Shown: piece by piece, positions 1 to 8,844 of the stretch
How positions within the stretch are numbered: position 1 is the stretch's first letter
Layout of the letters: each line of letters starts with the position of its first letter
Origin: Gymnodinialimonas ceratoperidinii
GTDB lineage: Bacteria; Pseudomonadota; Alphaproteobacteria; Rhodobacterales; Rhodobacteraceae
Assembly: GCF_019297855.1 (NCBI RefSeq)
Contig: NZ_CP079194.1
Span: 3,521,501 to 3,585,500, forward strand
Length of the DNA stretch: 64,000 nt
Direction of reading: 5' to 3'
Notes under the pieces: generated by a model
Seen by the model: only the letters and a program-made list of their open reading frames with translations
Told to the model about the DNA's origin: nothing
Databases searched by the model: none
Position numbers and translations under genes: made by a program

Positions 1-906
1 GTGGCCCAGCACCGGCCGCGCCAGCGCCGCGATGTCTTCGACCGAGGGCGCCAGCCGCCCGTCCAGCAAGGCCCGCGCCCGTGCCGTCAGCATCAGCGCC
101 TGCGCCGCGCGCGGACCGGGGCCCCATGCGACAGCGCGCTTGACCACGTCGGGCGCGTCCGGCTCGGCAGGTCGACAGGACCGCACGAGGTCGAGGATCA
201 TCTCCACCACGCTTTCGCCCACCGGCATCTGCCGCACGATCTGCTGCGCGGCGATCAGTTCCTCGGGCGTGAAGACCTCGCGCGCCGCCGTCTCCAGCGT
301 GCCGGTGGTGGCAATCAGGATGTCCCGCTCGGTCTGGCGGTCGGGATAGGGCACGTCGATCTTCACGAGGAAACGGTCCAGCTGCGCTTCCGGCAGCGGA
401 TAGGTCCCCTCCTGCTCGATCGGGTTCTGGGTGGCCAGCACGTGGAACGGCGCGGCCAGCGGGCGATGCTCGCCGGCGATGGTCACTTCGCGCTCCTGCA
501 TCGCCTGCAACAGCGCCGATTGCGTCCGCGGCGAGGCACGGTTGATCTCGTCGGCCATCAGGAGCTGGCAGAAGACCGGCCCCTCGATGAAGCGGAAATT
601 GCGCGAGCCGTCGTCCGCCGTCTCCAACACTTCCGAGCCGAGGATATCCGCCGGCATCAGGTCCGGGGTGAACTGCACCCGGTTGGCCGACAGCCCCATG
701 ACTGTCGCGAGCGTGTCGACAAGCAGCGTCTTGCCCAGCCCCGGCAGGCCCATCAGCAACGCATGGCCGCCCGAGAGCATCGCCGCGATCGCAAGCTCCA
801 CCACCGCCTCCTGGCCGATGATCCGCTGCCCGATCGAGGCTTTCGCCTCGCCCAGCTTCGCCCCCAGGGCTTCGATCTCGGCGACAAGGGTATCGGGGTC
901 AGCCAT
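1..906 (-). CDS. MoxR-family AAA+ ATPase (3' end cut by window edge)
   Basis: AAA+ ATPase of the MoxR group, cytoplasmic ATP-driven chaperone-like proteins thought to help assemble or activate other complexes. The ATG at 906 opens a frame that runs off the left edge, leaving 302 codons visible. Walker A GLPGLGKT lies at residues 53-60, Walker B LLMADEINRA at about 115-124, sensor 1 in ATQNPIE, and the conserved PEAQLDRF stretch follows. MoxR genes usually precede a DUF58/von Willebrand gene; any such partner would lie beyond the left edge. It is divergent from the DUF1285 gene, with 144 bp between the two starts. Family assignment is secure; the client is unknown. Confidence 0.93.
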   Translation of the reverse strand, partial: MADPDTLVAEIEALGAKLGEAKASIGQRIIGQEAVVELAIAAMLSGGHALLMGLPGLGKTLLVDTLATVMGLSANRVQFTPDLMPADILGSEVLETADDGSRNFRFIEGPVFCQLLMADEINRASPRTQSALLQAMQEREVTIAGEHRPLAAPFHVLATQNPIEQEGTYPLPEAQLDRFLVKIDVPYPDRQTERDILIATTGTLETAAREVFTPEELIAAQQIVRQMPVGESVVEMILDLVRSCRPAEPDAPDVVKRAVAWGPGPRAAQALMLTARARALLDGRLAPSVEDIAALARPVLGH

Positions 907-1050
907 GGCAATGCTCCGCGTGGGTGTTAAATACAGATCAACAGGTAACAGACCTATTCCGCCGATCACAAATGACAAAAGGGGATGGGGGACAATTCAT
1001 CGTGACCAAGGCAGCTTCCCGCCGCCCAGACACCGAAGGACACCGCAGAC

Positions 1051-1611
1051 ATGACATCAGGCACCGACCAATTGCTCAAAGCCGCCCAGGACGCTGAAAA
1101 AGAGGGCAAACTGCCCCCGGTGCACCTGTGGAACCCCGAGTTCTGCGGTGATCTGGACATGGAGATCCGCCGCGACGGCACTTGGTTCTACGAGGGCACG
1201 CCGATCGGGCGAAAGCGGCTCGTGCGGCTGTTCTCGACGATCCTGAAGGTCGAGGACGGGAAGTATTACCTCGTCACCCCGGTCGAGAAGGTCGGCATCC
1301 GCGTGGTCGATGCGCCCTTCGTCGCCACCGATATCGAGCAGACCGACGGCGGCATCCGGTTCACCACCAACGTGGGCGACACGGTCATCGCCGGCGCCGA
1401 TCACGCCATCCGGGTGGAGCGCGACGCGGACGGAGAGCCCTCTCCCTACGTCCACATCCGCGCCGGGCTGGAGGCGCTGATCGACCGCAAGAGCTTCTAC
1501 CGGCTGGTGGACATGGGCGAGGCCCACAGGGTCGAGGGCGAGGACATGTTCGGCGTCTGGTCCGATGACACCTTCTTCCCGATCATCCCGATGGCCGAAC
1601 TGGACCTCTAG
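1051..1611 (+). CDS. DUF1285 domain-containing protein
   Basis: 186-residue soluble protein matching the DUF1285 family, which is common in alphaproteobacteria and has no settled function. Recognisable family features are the N-terminal PPVHLWNPEFCGDLDMEI segment, the GTWFYEGTPIGRKRLVRLFS core and the conserved YLVTPVEKVGI strand. The ATG at 1051 has a GAAGGA ribosome-binding site about 10 bases upstream. Its stop overlaps the end of the convergent membrane-protein gene by a few bases. There is no signal peptide or membrane segment. Known of the family: nothing biochemical that I can name. Function left open. Confidence 0.85.
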   Translation: MTSGTDQLLKAAQDAEKEGKLPPVHLWNPEFCGDLDMEIRRDGTWFYEGTPIGRKRLVRLFSTILKVEDGKYYLVTPVEKVGIRVVDAPFVATDIEQTDGGIRFTTNVGDTVIAGADHAIRVERDADGEPSPYVHIRAGLEALIDRKSFYRLVDMGEAHRVEGEDMFGVWSDDTFFPIIPMAELDL

Positions 1612-1985
1612 CCGCCCAAGAGCCGGTGCTGGTTCCACCACACAAGGTAGGCCAGCCCGGCCAGCAACGCCGCCTGTATCGCCCAAAGCACCGGCGCGGT
1701 CTCAACGCCCCAGGGGCTCTCCGGGCCGAACAGAACCGCGGCCTGCGCCCCGAGGGCGGCAATCGCCGCCACGATGGCCACGACGCGCAGAAACAGCGGG
1801 CCGACGACCACGCTGGCCCCCGCCGCGATGCCCGCGCAGACCGCGACCGCCAGTTGCAGATCGATCCGCTCGCCCCTGAACCCCATCAACGCCAGCGGCC
1901 CCGCGACGCCAAGGACAAGGACCAAGACGCGGACGAAGGGCAGAAGGGAAAGAACACGGCTCATGAGCCTTTGTCCGGCATTCAC
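1608..1985 (-). CDS. Small integral membrane protein of unknown function
   Basis: 125 residues from a GTG at 1985. An ATG at 1964 (MSRVLSLLPF) preceded by AAAGG is an equally possible start and gives 118 residues. The sequence is mostly hydrophobic, with about four predicted membrane segments: around residues 15-35, 45-62, 65-85 and 95-118. It ends in a positively charged tail (WWNQHRLLGG). I do not recognise a family. The gene converges on the DUF1285 gene with a 4-base overlap of ends. An inner-membrane location is inferred from composition alone. Confidence 0.65.
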   Translation of the reverse strand: MNAGQRLMSRVLSLLPFVRVLVLVLGVAGPLALMGFRGERIDLQLAVAVCAGIAAGASVVVGPLFLRVVAIVAAIAALGAQAAVLFGPESPWGVETAPVLWAIQAALLAGLAYLVWWNQHRLLGG

Positions 1986-2082
1986 CCGCCCCGCGCAACT
2001 GCCCTGACACGCTCCTGACAGAACGCTGTCAGGAGGGGGATGCTAAACCGCCTTCATCACCAGTCGATGAAAGGAACCCCCC

Positions 2083-2517
2083 ATGTCCGATGCCCACCTG
2101 ATCCCCGCCACCAAACCCGCCGCCGACACCGCCCAAGCCGCCGACACGGCCCCGCCCCAGAACTGCGGCTGCTGGTTCGAGATCCCGGTCTCCGACCTCG
2201 ACCGCGCCCGCGATTTCTACGGCAAGATCCTGCAACAGCCGCTCAAGATCGAGGACGGCGGCCCCAATCCCGTCGTCATGCTGCCCTTCAACGACGATAC
2301 ACCGGGCATCGGCGGGCATCTCTACCCCGGCACGCCCTCCCGGGACGGCGCAACCATCCACCTCGTGGTGCCCGACAGCCTCGATGCCGCCCGCGCCCGG
2401 ATCGAGGCTGCCGGCGGCACGGTGGAAAGCCCCGATATCCAGATCCCGCCGGGTCATTTCTTCTACGCCCGCGACCCCGACGGCAATTCGCTCGGCCTCT
2501 TCAAGTTCAACGCCTGA
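2083..2517 (+). CDS. VOC-family (glyoxalase/bleomycin-resistance fold) protein
   Basis: 144-residue protein of the vicinal oxygen chelate superfamily. After a variable Ala/Pro/Thr-rich N-terminus (1-27), the single VOC domain begins CGCWFEIPVSDLDRARDFYG. It ends with the usual FFYARDPDGNSLGLFKF motif, in which a metal-ligand Glu is often replaced as here. Families of this fold include dioxygenases, lyases and antibiotic-binding proteins, so the substrate cannot be read from the sequence. The ATG at 2083 follows an AAAGGAA ribosome-binding site. It is followed by a WYL regulator on the same strand, which may control it (inference). Confidence 0.88.
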   Translation: MSDAHLIPATKPAADTAQAADTAPPQNCGCWFEIPVSDLDRARDFYGKILQQPLKIEDGGPNPVVMLPFNDDTPGIGGHLYPGTPSRDGATIHLVVPDSLDAARARIEAAGGTVESPDIQIPPGHFFYARDPDGNSLGLFKFNA

Positions 2518-2528
2518 ACGCCCCCCCC

Positions 2529-2556
2529 CGCGCGCCCCGCCTGCCAGGGGCGCGCG
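2529..2556 (+). terminator. GC hairpin after the VOC gene
   Basis: Perfect 10-bp stem CGCGCGCCCC / GGGGCGCGCG with an 8-base loop, starting 12 bases after the VOC stop codon. There is no T-run; seven bases later comes the CTTCATCTTGGC repeat. It may act as a terminator, or as a 3'-end stabiliser belonging to the repeat. Confidence 0.55.
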
Positions 2557-2563
2557 CTCCCTG

Positions 2564-2586
2564 CTTCATCTTGGCCAATACAACTC
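2564..2586 (+). repeat. Dispersed 3'-end element, copy 1
   Basis: CTTCATCTTGGCC followed directly by AATACAACTC, located 46 bases after the stop of the VOC gene and in its orientation. The same core recurs at 21768, 42611, 44785 and (minus strand) 54101. The downstream tail contains GACGCCCGAGGCGGCTCA, which resembles the tail of the 21768 copy. Function unknown. Confidence 0.8.
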
Positions 2587-2674
2587 AAACCCGCCCCCCG
2601 CCGCGCCACCCGACGCCCGAGGCGGCTCACTCGTCCCGCTTCCCCTCCGCCATAACCAGAGGTAGCCTTCCCCC

Positions 2675-3391
2675 ATGCGCCGCGCCGACCGCCTCTTTCG
2701 TCTCATCGACCGCTTGCGTCCCGGCAAGCTGACAACCGCCCGCGCGCTCGCCGAGGCGATGGAGGTCTCGGAACGCACGATCTACCGCGACATCGCCCAC
2801 CTTCAGGCGTCGGGCGTGCCGATCGATGGCGAAGCGGGCCTCGGCTACATGATGCGCGACGGCTACAACCTCCCGCCCCTGATGTTCACCGAGGAAGAGA
2901 TCGTCGCGCTCAGCGTCGGCGCCCGGATGCTGCGCACCTGGGGCGGCACCTCCATGGCGCGGGGGGCCGACAGCGCGCTGGCCAAGATCACCTCGGTTCT
3001 GCCCGACGCCACCCGCACGCGGGCCGAGCGCCTGCGGTTCGAGGCCTGGACGACCTCGCCCCTCGATGCAAAGACCCGCGCCACCATCGACACGGTGGAG
3101 GCCGCGATCCAGGCCCCCGAGCGGCTCGCCGTGGATTACCGCGATGACAAAGGTGCCGAGACCGAGCGCATCCTGCGCCCCCTCGGCCTCTGGTTCTGGG
3201 GCTCGGTCTGGACCCTCGTGGCGTGGTGCGAATTGCGGCAGGCCTACCGGATGTTCCGCCTCGACCGGATCGCCGCCGCCCGCAGCCTCGGCATCTACAC
3301 GCCCCTGCCCACCCAGAGCCTCGAGCATTTCTACGAGACCGAGTTCGACCGCGGCCACCGGAGCATCACCTGCCCCTCGACGCCCGAGTGA
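2675..3391 (+). CDS. YafY-type HTH/WYL-domain transcriptional regulator
   Basis: 238 residues. An N-terminal winged helix-turn-helix of the HTH_11 type occupies about residues 1-60 (RLFRLIDRLRPGKLTTARALAEAMEVSERTIYRDI, shown only in part). The C-terminal half carries the WYL-type ligand-sensing domain, ending WTLVAWCELRQAYRMFRLDRI. Such proteins are usually one-component regulators that bind small ligands or nucleic acid. It sits between a VOC gene and a P450 gene on the same strand, with gaps of 157 and 72 bases, so either could be its target. That link is inference from position. Confidence 0.88.
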   Translation: MRRADRLFRLIDRLRPGKLTTARALAEAMEVSERTIYRDIAHLQASGVPIDGEAGLGYMMRDGYNLPPLMFTEEEIVALSVGARMLRTWGGTSMARGADSALAKITSVLPDATRTRAERLRFEAWTTSPLDAKTRATIDTVEAAIQAPERLAVDYRDDKGAETERILRPLGLWFWGSVWTLVAWCELRQAYRMFRLDRIAAARSLGIYTPLPTQSLEHFYETEFDRGHRSITCPSTPE

Positions 3392-3463
3392 TTTGCCGCC
3401 CCTCCCTTGCAGCCCCGCCGCCCGCGCCGCAGTATCGCGCCGACCATGGGGAGGGGACCGGCC

Positions 3464-4672
3464 ATGCTGGATATCGCGCAGTTTGATCTGAACACCATCG
3501 ATGCCGATTTCATCGAGAACCCCTACGCGACGCTCGCCGCCCTGCGCCAATCCGCGCCGGTGCACCGCAACGCCGACGGTTCGGTCTTCCTGACCCGGCA
3601 CGACGATTGCCTCGCCACCTACCGCTCGCGCGCGATGCTCTCGAACAAGACCGAGGCTTTCGGCAAGAAATTCGGCGAATGCCCCCTGAAGGAGCATCAT
3701 ACCACGTCGCTTGTCTTCAATGACCCGCCCGACCATACCATCGTGCGCAAGCTGATCTCGGGCGCCTTCACGCCGCGCAAGCTGCAGGAAATGGACCGCG
3801 CGGTGGAGCGCATCGTGGCGCGGCTTCTGGACCGGGTGGAGGATCTGGGCGAGCTGGACCTGATCGCCGATTTCGCCATGATGCTGCCGACCGAGATCAT
3901 CTCGATCATGCTCGGCGTGCCCGAGGCCTACCGGGCCGAGCTGCGCGGCTATTCCACCGCCATCCTCGGCGCGCTGGACCCGGTGGTCTCACCGGCGCAG
4001 ATGGCCGCCGGCAACCGCGCGGTCGAGGAATTCGGCGCGGTGCTCGACGATTTGATCAACCACCGCCGCGCCAACCCGGACGCTGCCGCCGAAGGCGAAG
4101 TGCTGGAGGCGCTGATCTTCGGTGAGCATGAAGGCCGGAAACTGACCCAACAGGAGCTGGTGCAGAACTGCATCTTCCTGCTCAACGCCGGTCACGAGAC
4201 AACGACCTCCTTCGTCGGCAATTCCGTCGACCTGCTGCTGCGCCACCCGGAAGAGCATCGCCGCCTGCGCGACGATCCCGCGCTGATCGGCACCGCGCTT
4301 GAAGAAATCCTGCGGATGGAAAGCCCCCTCCAGATCGGCAACCGCACCGCCGGTGAGGAGATCGCCCTGCCCTCCGGCACGACGCTGCCGAAAGGCACCT
4401 ACATCCATACCTCGATCGCAGGCGCGAACCGTGACCCGGAGGTCTTCGCCGACCCCGACCGCTTCGACATCACCCGCAAGCCGAACCCGCAGATCGCCTT
4501 CATCACCGGCATCCACGTCTGCCTCGGCGCCTCGCTGGCGCGGATGGAGGGACGCATCGCCATCGGCGGGCTGGTGCAACGCTTCCCGAAACTTGCCCGA
4601 AGAGGCCCCGGCGAACGCCTCGGCCTCGCCCGCTTCCGTGGCTGGACCTCCCTCCCCGTCTCGGTGCGCTGA
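3464..4672 (+). CDS. Cytochrome P450
   Basis: 402-residue soluble bacterial P450, a haem-thiolate monooxygenase needing external ferredoxin and ferredoxin reductase. The I-helix oxygen-binding motif AGHETT is at 242-247 and the ExxR pair EILR at 281-284. The haem loop FITGIHVCLG at 346-355 carries the axial Cys353. The usual Gly after the loop Phe is Ile here. The ATG at 3464 is preferred because GGGGAGGGG lies just upstream; an earlier in-frame ATG at 3407 has no such site. No redox partner gene is adjacent. Substrate unknown; carboxylic acids or terpenoids are typical for this kind of short P450. Confidence 0.92.
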   Translation: MLDIAQFDLNTIDADFIENPYATLAALRQSAPVHRNADGSVFLTRHDDCLATYRSRAMLSNKTEAFGKKFGECPLKEHHTTSLVFNDPPDHTIVRKLISGAFTPRKLQEMDRAVERIVARLLDRVEDLGELDLIADFAMMLPTEIISIMLGVPEAYRAELRGYSTAILGALDPVVSPAQMAAGNRAVEEFGAVLDDLINHRRANPDAAAEGEVLEALIFGEHEGRKLTQQELVQNCIFLLNAGHETTTSFVGNSVDLLLRHPEEHRRLRDDPALIGTALEEILRMESPLQIGNRTAGEEIALPSGTTLPKGTYIHTSIAGANRDPEVFADPDRFDITRKPNPQIAFITGIHVCLGASLARMEGRIAIGGLVQRFPKLARRGPGERLGLARFRGWTSLPVSVR

Positions 4673-4673
4673 C

Positions 4674-4689
4674 GGCGCGAGCCGCGCCG
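4674..4689. terminator. Short GC hairpin between convergent P450 and thiolase genes
   Basis: GGCGCG-AGC-CGCGCC, a 6-bp stem in the 33-base gap between two convergent genes. There is no T-run on either side, so a terminator role is only suggested by position. Confidence 0.35.
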
Positions 4690-4705
4690 CCCGAGCGTGG
4701 TTTCC

Positions 4706-5887
4706 TCACCCGACCCGCAGCACCACGGCCATGGCGCTATCGCCCGCGGCGCAGCCCTGGAACAGGCCCGTGCCGCCGCCGCGCAGCGCCAGTTCCTCGA
4801 TCAATTCGATCATTGCGCGCAGGCCGGTCGGCCCCTGCGGATGGCCCCAGATCAGGGAGCTGCCGTAGTTGTTCATCTTCCGCCAATCGATGCCATAGGC
4901 GCGAGCGAAGGCGATGTCGTTGACGGCAAAGGGGTTGTGCGACTTGATCGCGTCGACCGCCTCGATGCCGATCCCGGCGCACTCCAACGCGCTGCGAGCC
5001 GCCTTGATCGGCGCGGCGGGCATGAAGCCCTTCTCCTCGCGCGCCTGTCCCACCGACAGGATCTCGACCACCGGCCCGGCGTTGATCTCCTGCGCCCGCG
5101 CCCGGTCGGCGACCACGACCATCCCGGCATTGCCGTCGGCGGGATGGGTCTGGCCCGCGAAGGTGATCGTGCCGTCACGCAGCACGGGCTTCAGCTTCGC
5201 CAGTTTCTCGGTGTCGAGCGGCTCGACCCCCTCGTCCGTCTCCAGCCGCGCCACGGTCTTGCGGAAGCGCGCGTCGGGCACATCCAGCGCGGGCATGTAG
5301 CGGCGCTGGAAGGCGCGGTCGTCGGCCAGCGCATCGTCGTATTGGCCGCGTCGCACCGCCACGAGGTCATGCTGCTCCTCGGTGGTGATCCCCTCGCGGG
5401 CGGCGACGTTCTCGCCGGTTTGCAGCATCGCGTTGCAGGCCCATGGGTCGTGGCCGAAGTTGTCGAGCACCACGTTCTCGGCCTCGCCGGTGCCGCCCGG
5501 CCCGTGGGGCGCGGGGAAGTAGACATGGGGCCCGTTCGAGCAGCGGTCGCCCGAGACGATCAGCGCCTGCTGCGTGCCTTGCAGGCATTCGCCCACGGCC
5601 GTCGCGACCAGCCGCGCCCCGGTGGCGCAGGCCTGCGAGACCATCGGCGCGGCCAGCCCCTCCAGCCCCGCCATCGCGGTGAACCACGGGCCGCCGAAGA
5701 AGCTGCCCTTCTGGATCACCGTCTGCCCGAAGGCCGCGAAATCGAAGCTCTCGGGGGCGAGGTCCATGCGCGCAAGCTCGGCGCGGCCTACGTGGGCGGC
5801 AAATTCCACCGAGTTCAGATGCGCCAGCGTGCCCTGCCAGCGGGCGAAAGGCGTCGCCCAATAGGCGCCGTAGGGAATGAATGGCAT
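4706..5887 (-). CDS. Thiolase-family acyl-CoA acetyltransferase
   Basis: 393-residue thiolase, expected to cleave a 3-ketoacyl-CoA with CoA as the last step of side-chain beta-oxidation. The nucleophile is Cys87 in VSQACATGA. The second half carries KSHNPFAVNDIAFA and GHPQGPTG (active-site His), and the C-terminus has GCAAGDS where classical thiolases have a Cys-Gly-Gly-Gly motif. The N-terminus is divergent from degradative FadA or PaaJ enzymes. Its ATG shares a base with the stop of the upstream acyl-CoA synthetase gene (TGATG), implying translational coupling. It is the last gene of the operon that starts near 12986. Confidence 0.88.
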   Translation of the reverse strand: MPFIPYGAYWATPFARWQGTLAHLNSVEFAAHVGRAELARMDLAPESFDFAAFGQTVIQKGSFFGGPWFTAMAGLEGLAAPMVSQACATGARLVATAVGECLQGTQQALIVSGDRCSNGPHVYFPAPHGPGGTGEAENVVLDNFGHDPWACNAMLQTGENVAAREGITTEEQHDLVAVRRGQYDDALADDRAFQRRYMPALDVPDARFRKTVARLETDEGVEPLDTEKLAKLKPVLRDGTITFAGQTHPADGNAGMVVVADRARAQEINAGPVVEILSVGQAREEKGFMPAAPIKAARSALECAGIGIEAVDAIKSHNPFAVNDIAFARAYGIDWRKMNNYGSSLIWGHPQGPTGLRAMIELIEELALRGGGTGLFQGCAAGDSAMAVVLRVG

Positions 5888-7671
5888 CAGCTGTCTCCTA
5901 CCATGATCACGCCGGGTCCGCCCGCGTAGAGACGCTCTACCAGGTCCGCGCGGCGCGCTTTGATCTTCGCGAAATTGAGGTTGCCCTTGGCGGTGATCTC
6001 GCCCTCCGCCATGCTCGGCGGCTCGGCCATCACCAGCACCCGCTTGATCTGCCCGGCCGAGCCGCCGGACCAGCCGCAGAGCCCGTCGAAGCTCTTGTCG
6101 GTGATCAGCGCGCCGTCGGCCTCCTCGGCGGTGTCGCGGCAGGCCTGTGTCGGCACCACCAGCGCCCCCACCTCACCCTTGCCTTCGCCCACCAGCACGA
6201 CGTCCTGCGCAATGCCCTTGAGCGCCTCCAGCACCTTCAGGCGCAGCGTGCCCGCCCGCACCCATGTGCCGGTCATCAGCTTGAAATCCTCGCCGATCCG
6301 GCCATCGAAGCGCAGCCCCTGGTTCATGTTCGCGGGGTCCACGAAGGCCATCGCATCGCCGGTCTTGAAGAACCCTTCCTCGTCGAAGGCCTCGGCGGTT
6401 TTCTCCGGATCGCCGAGGTAGCCCTCGAAGATCGACGGCCCCTTCACCCGGACCTCGAAGCGGTCCTCCACTGGCAGCAGCTTCACGTCGACACCCGGCA
6501 GCGGCACGCCCACCACGCCTGAGCGCTCTGTCGGCTCGTGTTGCAGAAGGGCCGCCGGGGCGGTTTCGGTCAGCCCCCAGGACGAGGTGAAGAGCGGCAG
6601 CTCCCCGCGCACATCCCGTGCCATGGTCTCGAGGTCGGCCCAGACGTCCTGCGGCAACGAGGCCCCGGCGTAGAACAGCATGTCGAGGTCTTCAAAGAAG
6701 GCCTGCGCGAAAGCCGGGTCGTCCTTCATGGCGTCGCGCAGGGCGGCGAAACCCACCGGCACGTTGAAGCTGATCGTGCCCTGCTTCAGGCGGTTGTTCT
6801 CGATCGTCTTTCCGATCAGCGCGGGCACCGGCTTGCCGCCATCGATATAAAGCGCGCCGCCGTTGGCCAGCACCAGGTTGAAGTTGTGCGAGCCGCCGAA
6901 GACGTGGTTCCACGGCAGCCAATCCACCAGAACCGGGGGCCGTTCGCGGAGGAAGGGCAGCGCGGCGGCGATTTGCACCTGGTTCGTGCACATCATCCGG
7001 TGCGTCGTCCGCACCCCCTTCGGCGCCGAGGTGCTGCCGCTGGTCATCAGGATCTTGGCCACGGTATCGGGGCCCACCTCCACGCCGCGCAGGTCACCGC
7101 CCATGCGGGTCAGATCGTCGAGCGTCAGGCCGGGGCCATGGACCATCAGCGGCCGCGCGTCGCGCAGGCTGTCACGCTCGAAGATCTCGGCCAGCGCCAC
7201 GCCATCCTCGGCGAAGACCGCGCCGGGTTTGACCAGCGAGGCGATGTAGTCGATCTGTCCGCGCGCCGCCGGGATCGCGGCATATTGCTCGGCCACCGGC
7301 ACGATCGGCGCGGCGGCGTAGTGGCAAGCGAGCGTCAGCAGCCCGTGCGCCACCGAGTTGCCCGTAACCACCATCACCGGCCGCCCCGGTCCGACGCTGA
7401 TATCGCGCAGACCCACGGCCATCGCACGCGCCGTGTCGCGCGCCTCGCGGTAGCTCACCTCGCGCCAACCGTCGCCCGCACGTTCCGCCAGAAAGACCGC
7501 GTCTGGCGTGGCCTCGGCCCAATGCTCCAGCCAATCGGTGGTGCGCTCCACCACCGGGCCGAGCTCGGCGCGCGCGCGCAGGAGAATGCTGCCGTCGGGG
7601 CGATCCTCGCGGATCACGTCATGGGGTTGATACTTGTTCAACGTTCCGGCCCTCCCAAGCCTCGGGTCCAT
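5887..7671 (-). CDS. Feruloyl-CoA-synthetase-like acyl-CoA ligase
   Basis: 594-residue AMP-forming acyl-CoA ligase, expected to convert a carboxylic acid to its CoA thioester using ATP. The P-loop ILMTSGSTSAPKGV is at about 208-221, a second motif is SSWGLTETAPA, and RFDGRIGEDFKLMTGTWV resembles the hinge of feruloyl-CoA synthetases. The family acts on hydroxycinnamates and other aryl or alkyl acids, so the exact substrate is open. The chosen ATG at 7671 makes the gene overlap the MarR gene by 53 bases. A TTG ten codons in (NKYQPHDVIRED) would reduce the overlap and cannot be excluded. Confidence 0.87.
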   Translation of the reverse strand: MDPRLGRAGTLNKYQPHDVIREDRPDGSILLRARAELGPVVERTTDWLEHWAEATPDAVFLAERAGDGWREVSYREARDTARAMAVGLRDISVGPGRPVMVVTGNSVAHGLLTLACHYAAAPIVPVAEQYAAIPAARGQIDYIASLVKPGAVFAEDGVALAEIFERDSLRDARPLMVHGPGLTLDDLTRMGGDLRGVEVGPDTVAKILMTSGSTSAPKGVRTTHRMMCTNQVQIAAALPFLRERPPVLVDWLPWNHVFGGSHNFNLVLANGGALYIDGGKPVPALIGKTIENNRLKQGTISFNVPVGFAALRDAMKDDPAFAQAFFEDLDMLFYAGASLPQDVWADLETMARDVRGELPLFTSSWGLTETAPAALLQHEPTERSGVVGVPLPGVDVKLLPVEDRFEVRVKGPSIFEGYLGDPEKTAEAFDEEGFFKTGDAMAFVDPANMNQGLRFDGRIGEDFKLMTGTWVRAGTLRLKVLEALKGIAQDVVLVGEGKGEVGALVVPTQACRDTAEEADGALITDKSFDGLCGWSGGSAGQIKRVLVMAEPPSMAEGEITAKGNLNFAKIKARRADLVERLYAGGPGVIMVGDS

Positions 7672-8095
7672 TGTCCTCGATGCGGCGCAGGGCGGCGATG
7701 AGGGCCGCGCGCTCGTCGGGGGACATGCCCTTCGTCAATCTGTCGTCATAGGCGCGCAGGCTCTCGCTCGCCGCCGCCACCCGCTCGATCCCGTCGGGCG
7801 TGGCCGCCAGCAGGTAGACGCGCCTGTCGTTCTCGTCGCGCGCCCGCGAAATCAGCCCCGCGCTCTGCAATTCATCGAGGATCTGCACGAGGTTCGGCCG
7901 CTCGATGGCCAGCACCGCCGCAAGGTCCGACTGCCGGATCTCGGCATTCTCGGCGATGACCGACAGCGCCGAATAGGTCGTGCGCCGCAGCCCGAAAGGC
8001 GCCAGCGTGCCCTCGACCCCGGCGAAGATGCCGGAGTTCGCGCGCTTGATGTTGTAGCCCACCAGCGCGCGGAGCTGCTCGTCGGTCGCGCTCAT
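7619..8095 (-). CDS. MarR-family transcriptional regulator
   Basis: 158-residue winged-helix regulator. The dimerising N-terminal helix is followed by the DNA-binding core TYSALSVIAENAEIRQSDLAAV, the recognition helix ERPNLVQILDEL and the wing RARDENDRRVYLLAAT. MarR proteins of phenylpropanoid operons (CouR, HcaR types) repress until an aryl-CoA or acid binds; by analogy this one probably controls the operon it sits in. Its ATG overlaps the crotonase stop (ATGA). The likely target is the inverted repeat at 13093-13112 in front of the first gene of the operon (inference). Confidence 0.9.
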   Translation of the reverse strand: MSATDEQLRALVGYNIKRANSGIFAGVEGTLAPFGLRRTTYSALSVIAENAEIRQSDLAAVLAIERPNLVQILDELQSAGLISRARDENDRRVYLLAATPDGIERVAAASESLRAYDDRLTKGMSPDERAALIAALRRIEDNGPEAWEGRNVEQVSTP

Positions 8096-8844
8096 TTGAA
8101 TTCCGGCGCACGCTTGTCGAGGAAGGCGCGGAAGCCCTCCTTCGCATCGGGCGAGGTCTGCGCCATGGCGGTGCAGAGCGCCTCGGTGAAGAACCCTTCC
8201 TCGGGCGCCATCGAGTTGATCTTCGACACCCCGTGGATCGCGAAGTAGTTCGACATCCGCGCGTTCGAGGCGATCTGCTCTGCCAGCTCGCGCGCCTTGG
8301 CCAGCGGGTCGTCCGTGACGTAGTGGCAAAGGCCGAGCGCCAGCCCTTCCTCCGCGCCATAGGTCCGGCCGGTCAGCATCATCTCGGTCAGGCGATCCGG
8401 GCCGATGATGCGGCCCACACGCACCGTGGCCCCGCCGCCGACGAAGAAGCCGCGCTTGCCCTCGGGCAGTTGGAACCGCACATCCGGCCCCGCCACGCGC
8501 ACGTGGCAGGCCGTGGCCACCTCCATCCCGCCGCCGATCACCGCGCCGCGCATGGCGGTGACGATCGGCAGGCCGCCGAATTGCACCCGCTCCAGCGCCC
8601 GGTGCCAGCCCCGCGAATGGGCCAGCCCTTCGGCGGCGTCGCGGTCATGCTGCTCGGCCAGGTCGAGACCGGCGCAGAAGTGGTCCCCCGCGCCGGTGAG
8701 GATCGCGACCCGCACGCCCTCAGGCGGGCTGTCGCAGAAGCCGGAGAGTTCAGCCAGCAACGCGTCGTTCATCGCGTTGCGCTTGTCGGGGCGTTTCAGG
8801 GTCAGCGTCGCGACGCGGCCCTCGATGGCGATGTCGAGGCTCAT
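8092..8844 (-). CDS. Crotonase-family enoyl-CoA hydratase/isomerase
   Basis: 250-residue crotonase-fold protein, probably hydrating an enoyl-CoA. The CoA-binding segment LKRPDKRNAMNDAL is at about 16-29 and AGDHFCAGLDL forms the first oxyanion-hole strand. AMRGAVIGGGMEVATACHVR forms the second, at about 98-117. The Glu in GGGMEV lies where hydratases carry a catalytic acid, but hydratase, isomerase or lyase activity cannot be decided by eye. The start overlaps the end of the SDR gene by 4 bases. Together with the SDR and thiolase it makes up most of a beta-oxidation cycle. Confidence 0.88.
   Translation of the reverse strand: MSLDIAIEGRVATLTLKRPDKRNAMNDALLAELSGFCDSPPEGVRVAILTGAGDHFCAGLDLAEQHDRDAAEGLAHSRGWHRALERVQFGGLPIVTAMRGAVIGGGMEVATACHVRVAGPDVRFQLPEGKRGFFVGGGATVRVGRIIGPDRLTEMMLTGRTYGAEEGLALGLCHYVTDDPLAKARELAEQIASNARMSNYFAIHGVSKINSMAPEEGFFTEALCTAMAQTSPDAKEGFRAFLDKRAPEFK

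Noticed and set aside
1..930. Long open frame on the plus strand over the MoxR gene
   Set aside because: Arg/His/Gln-rich peptide without a family; it is the antisense shadow of a clear AAA+ ATPase with Walker motifs.
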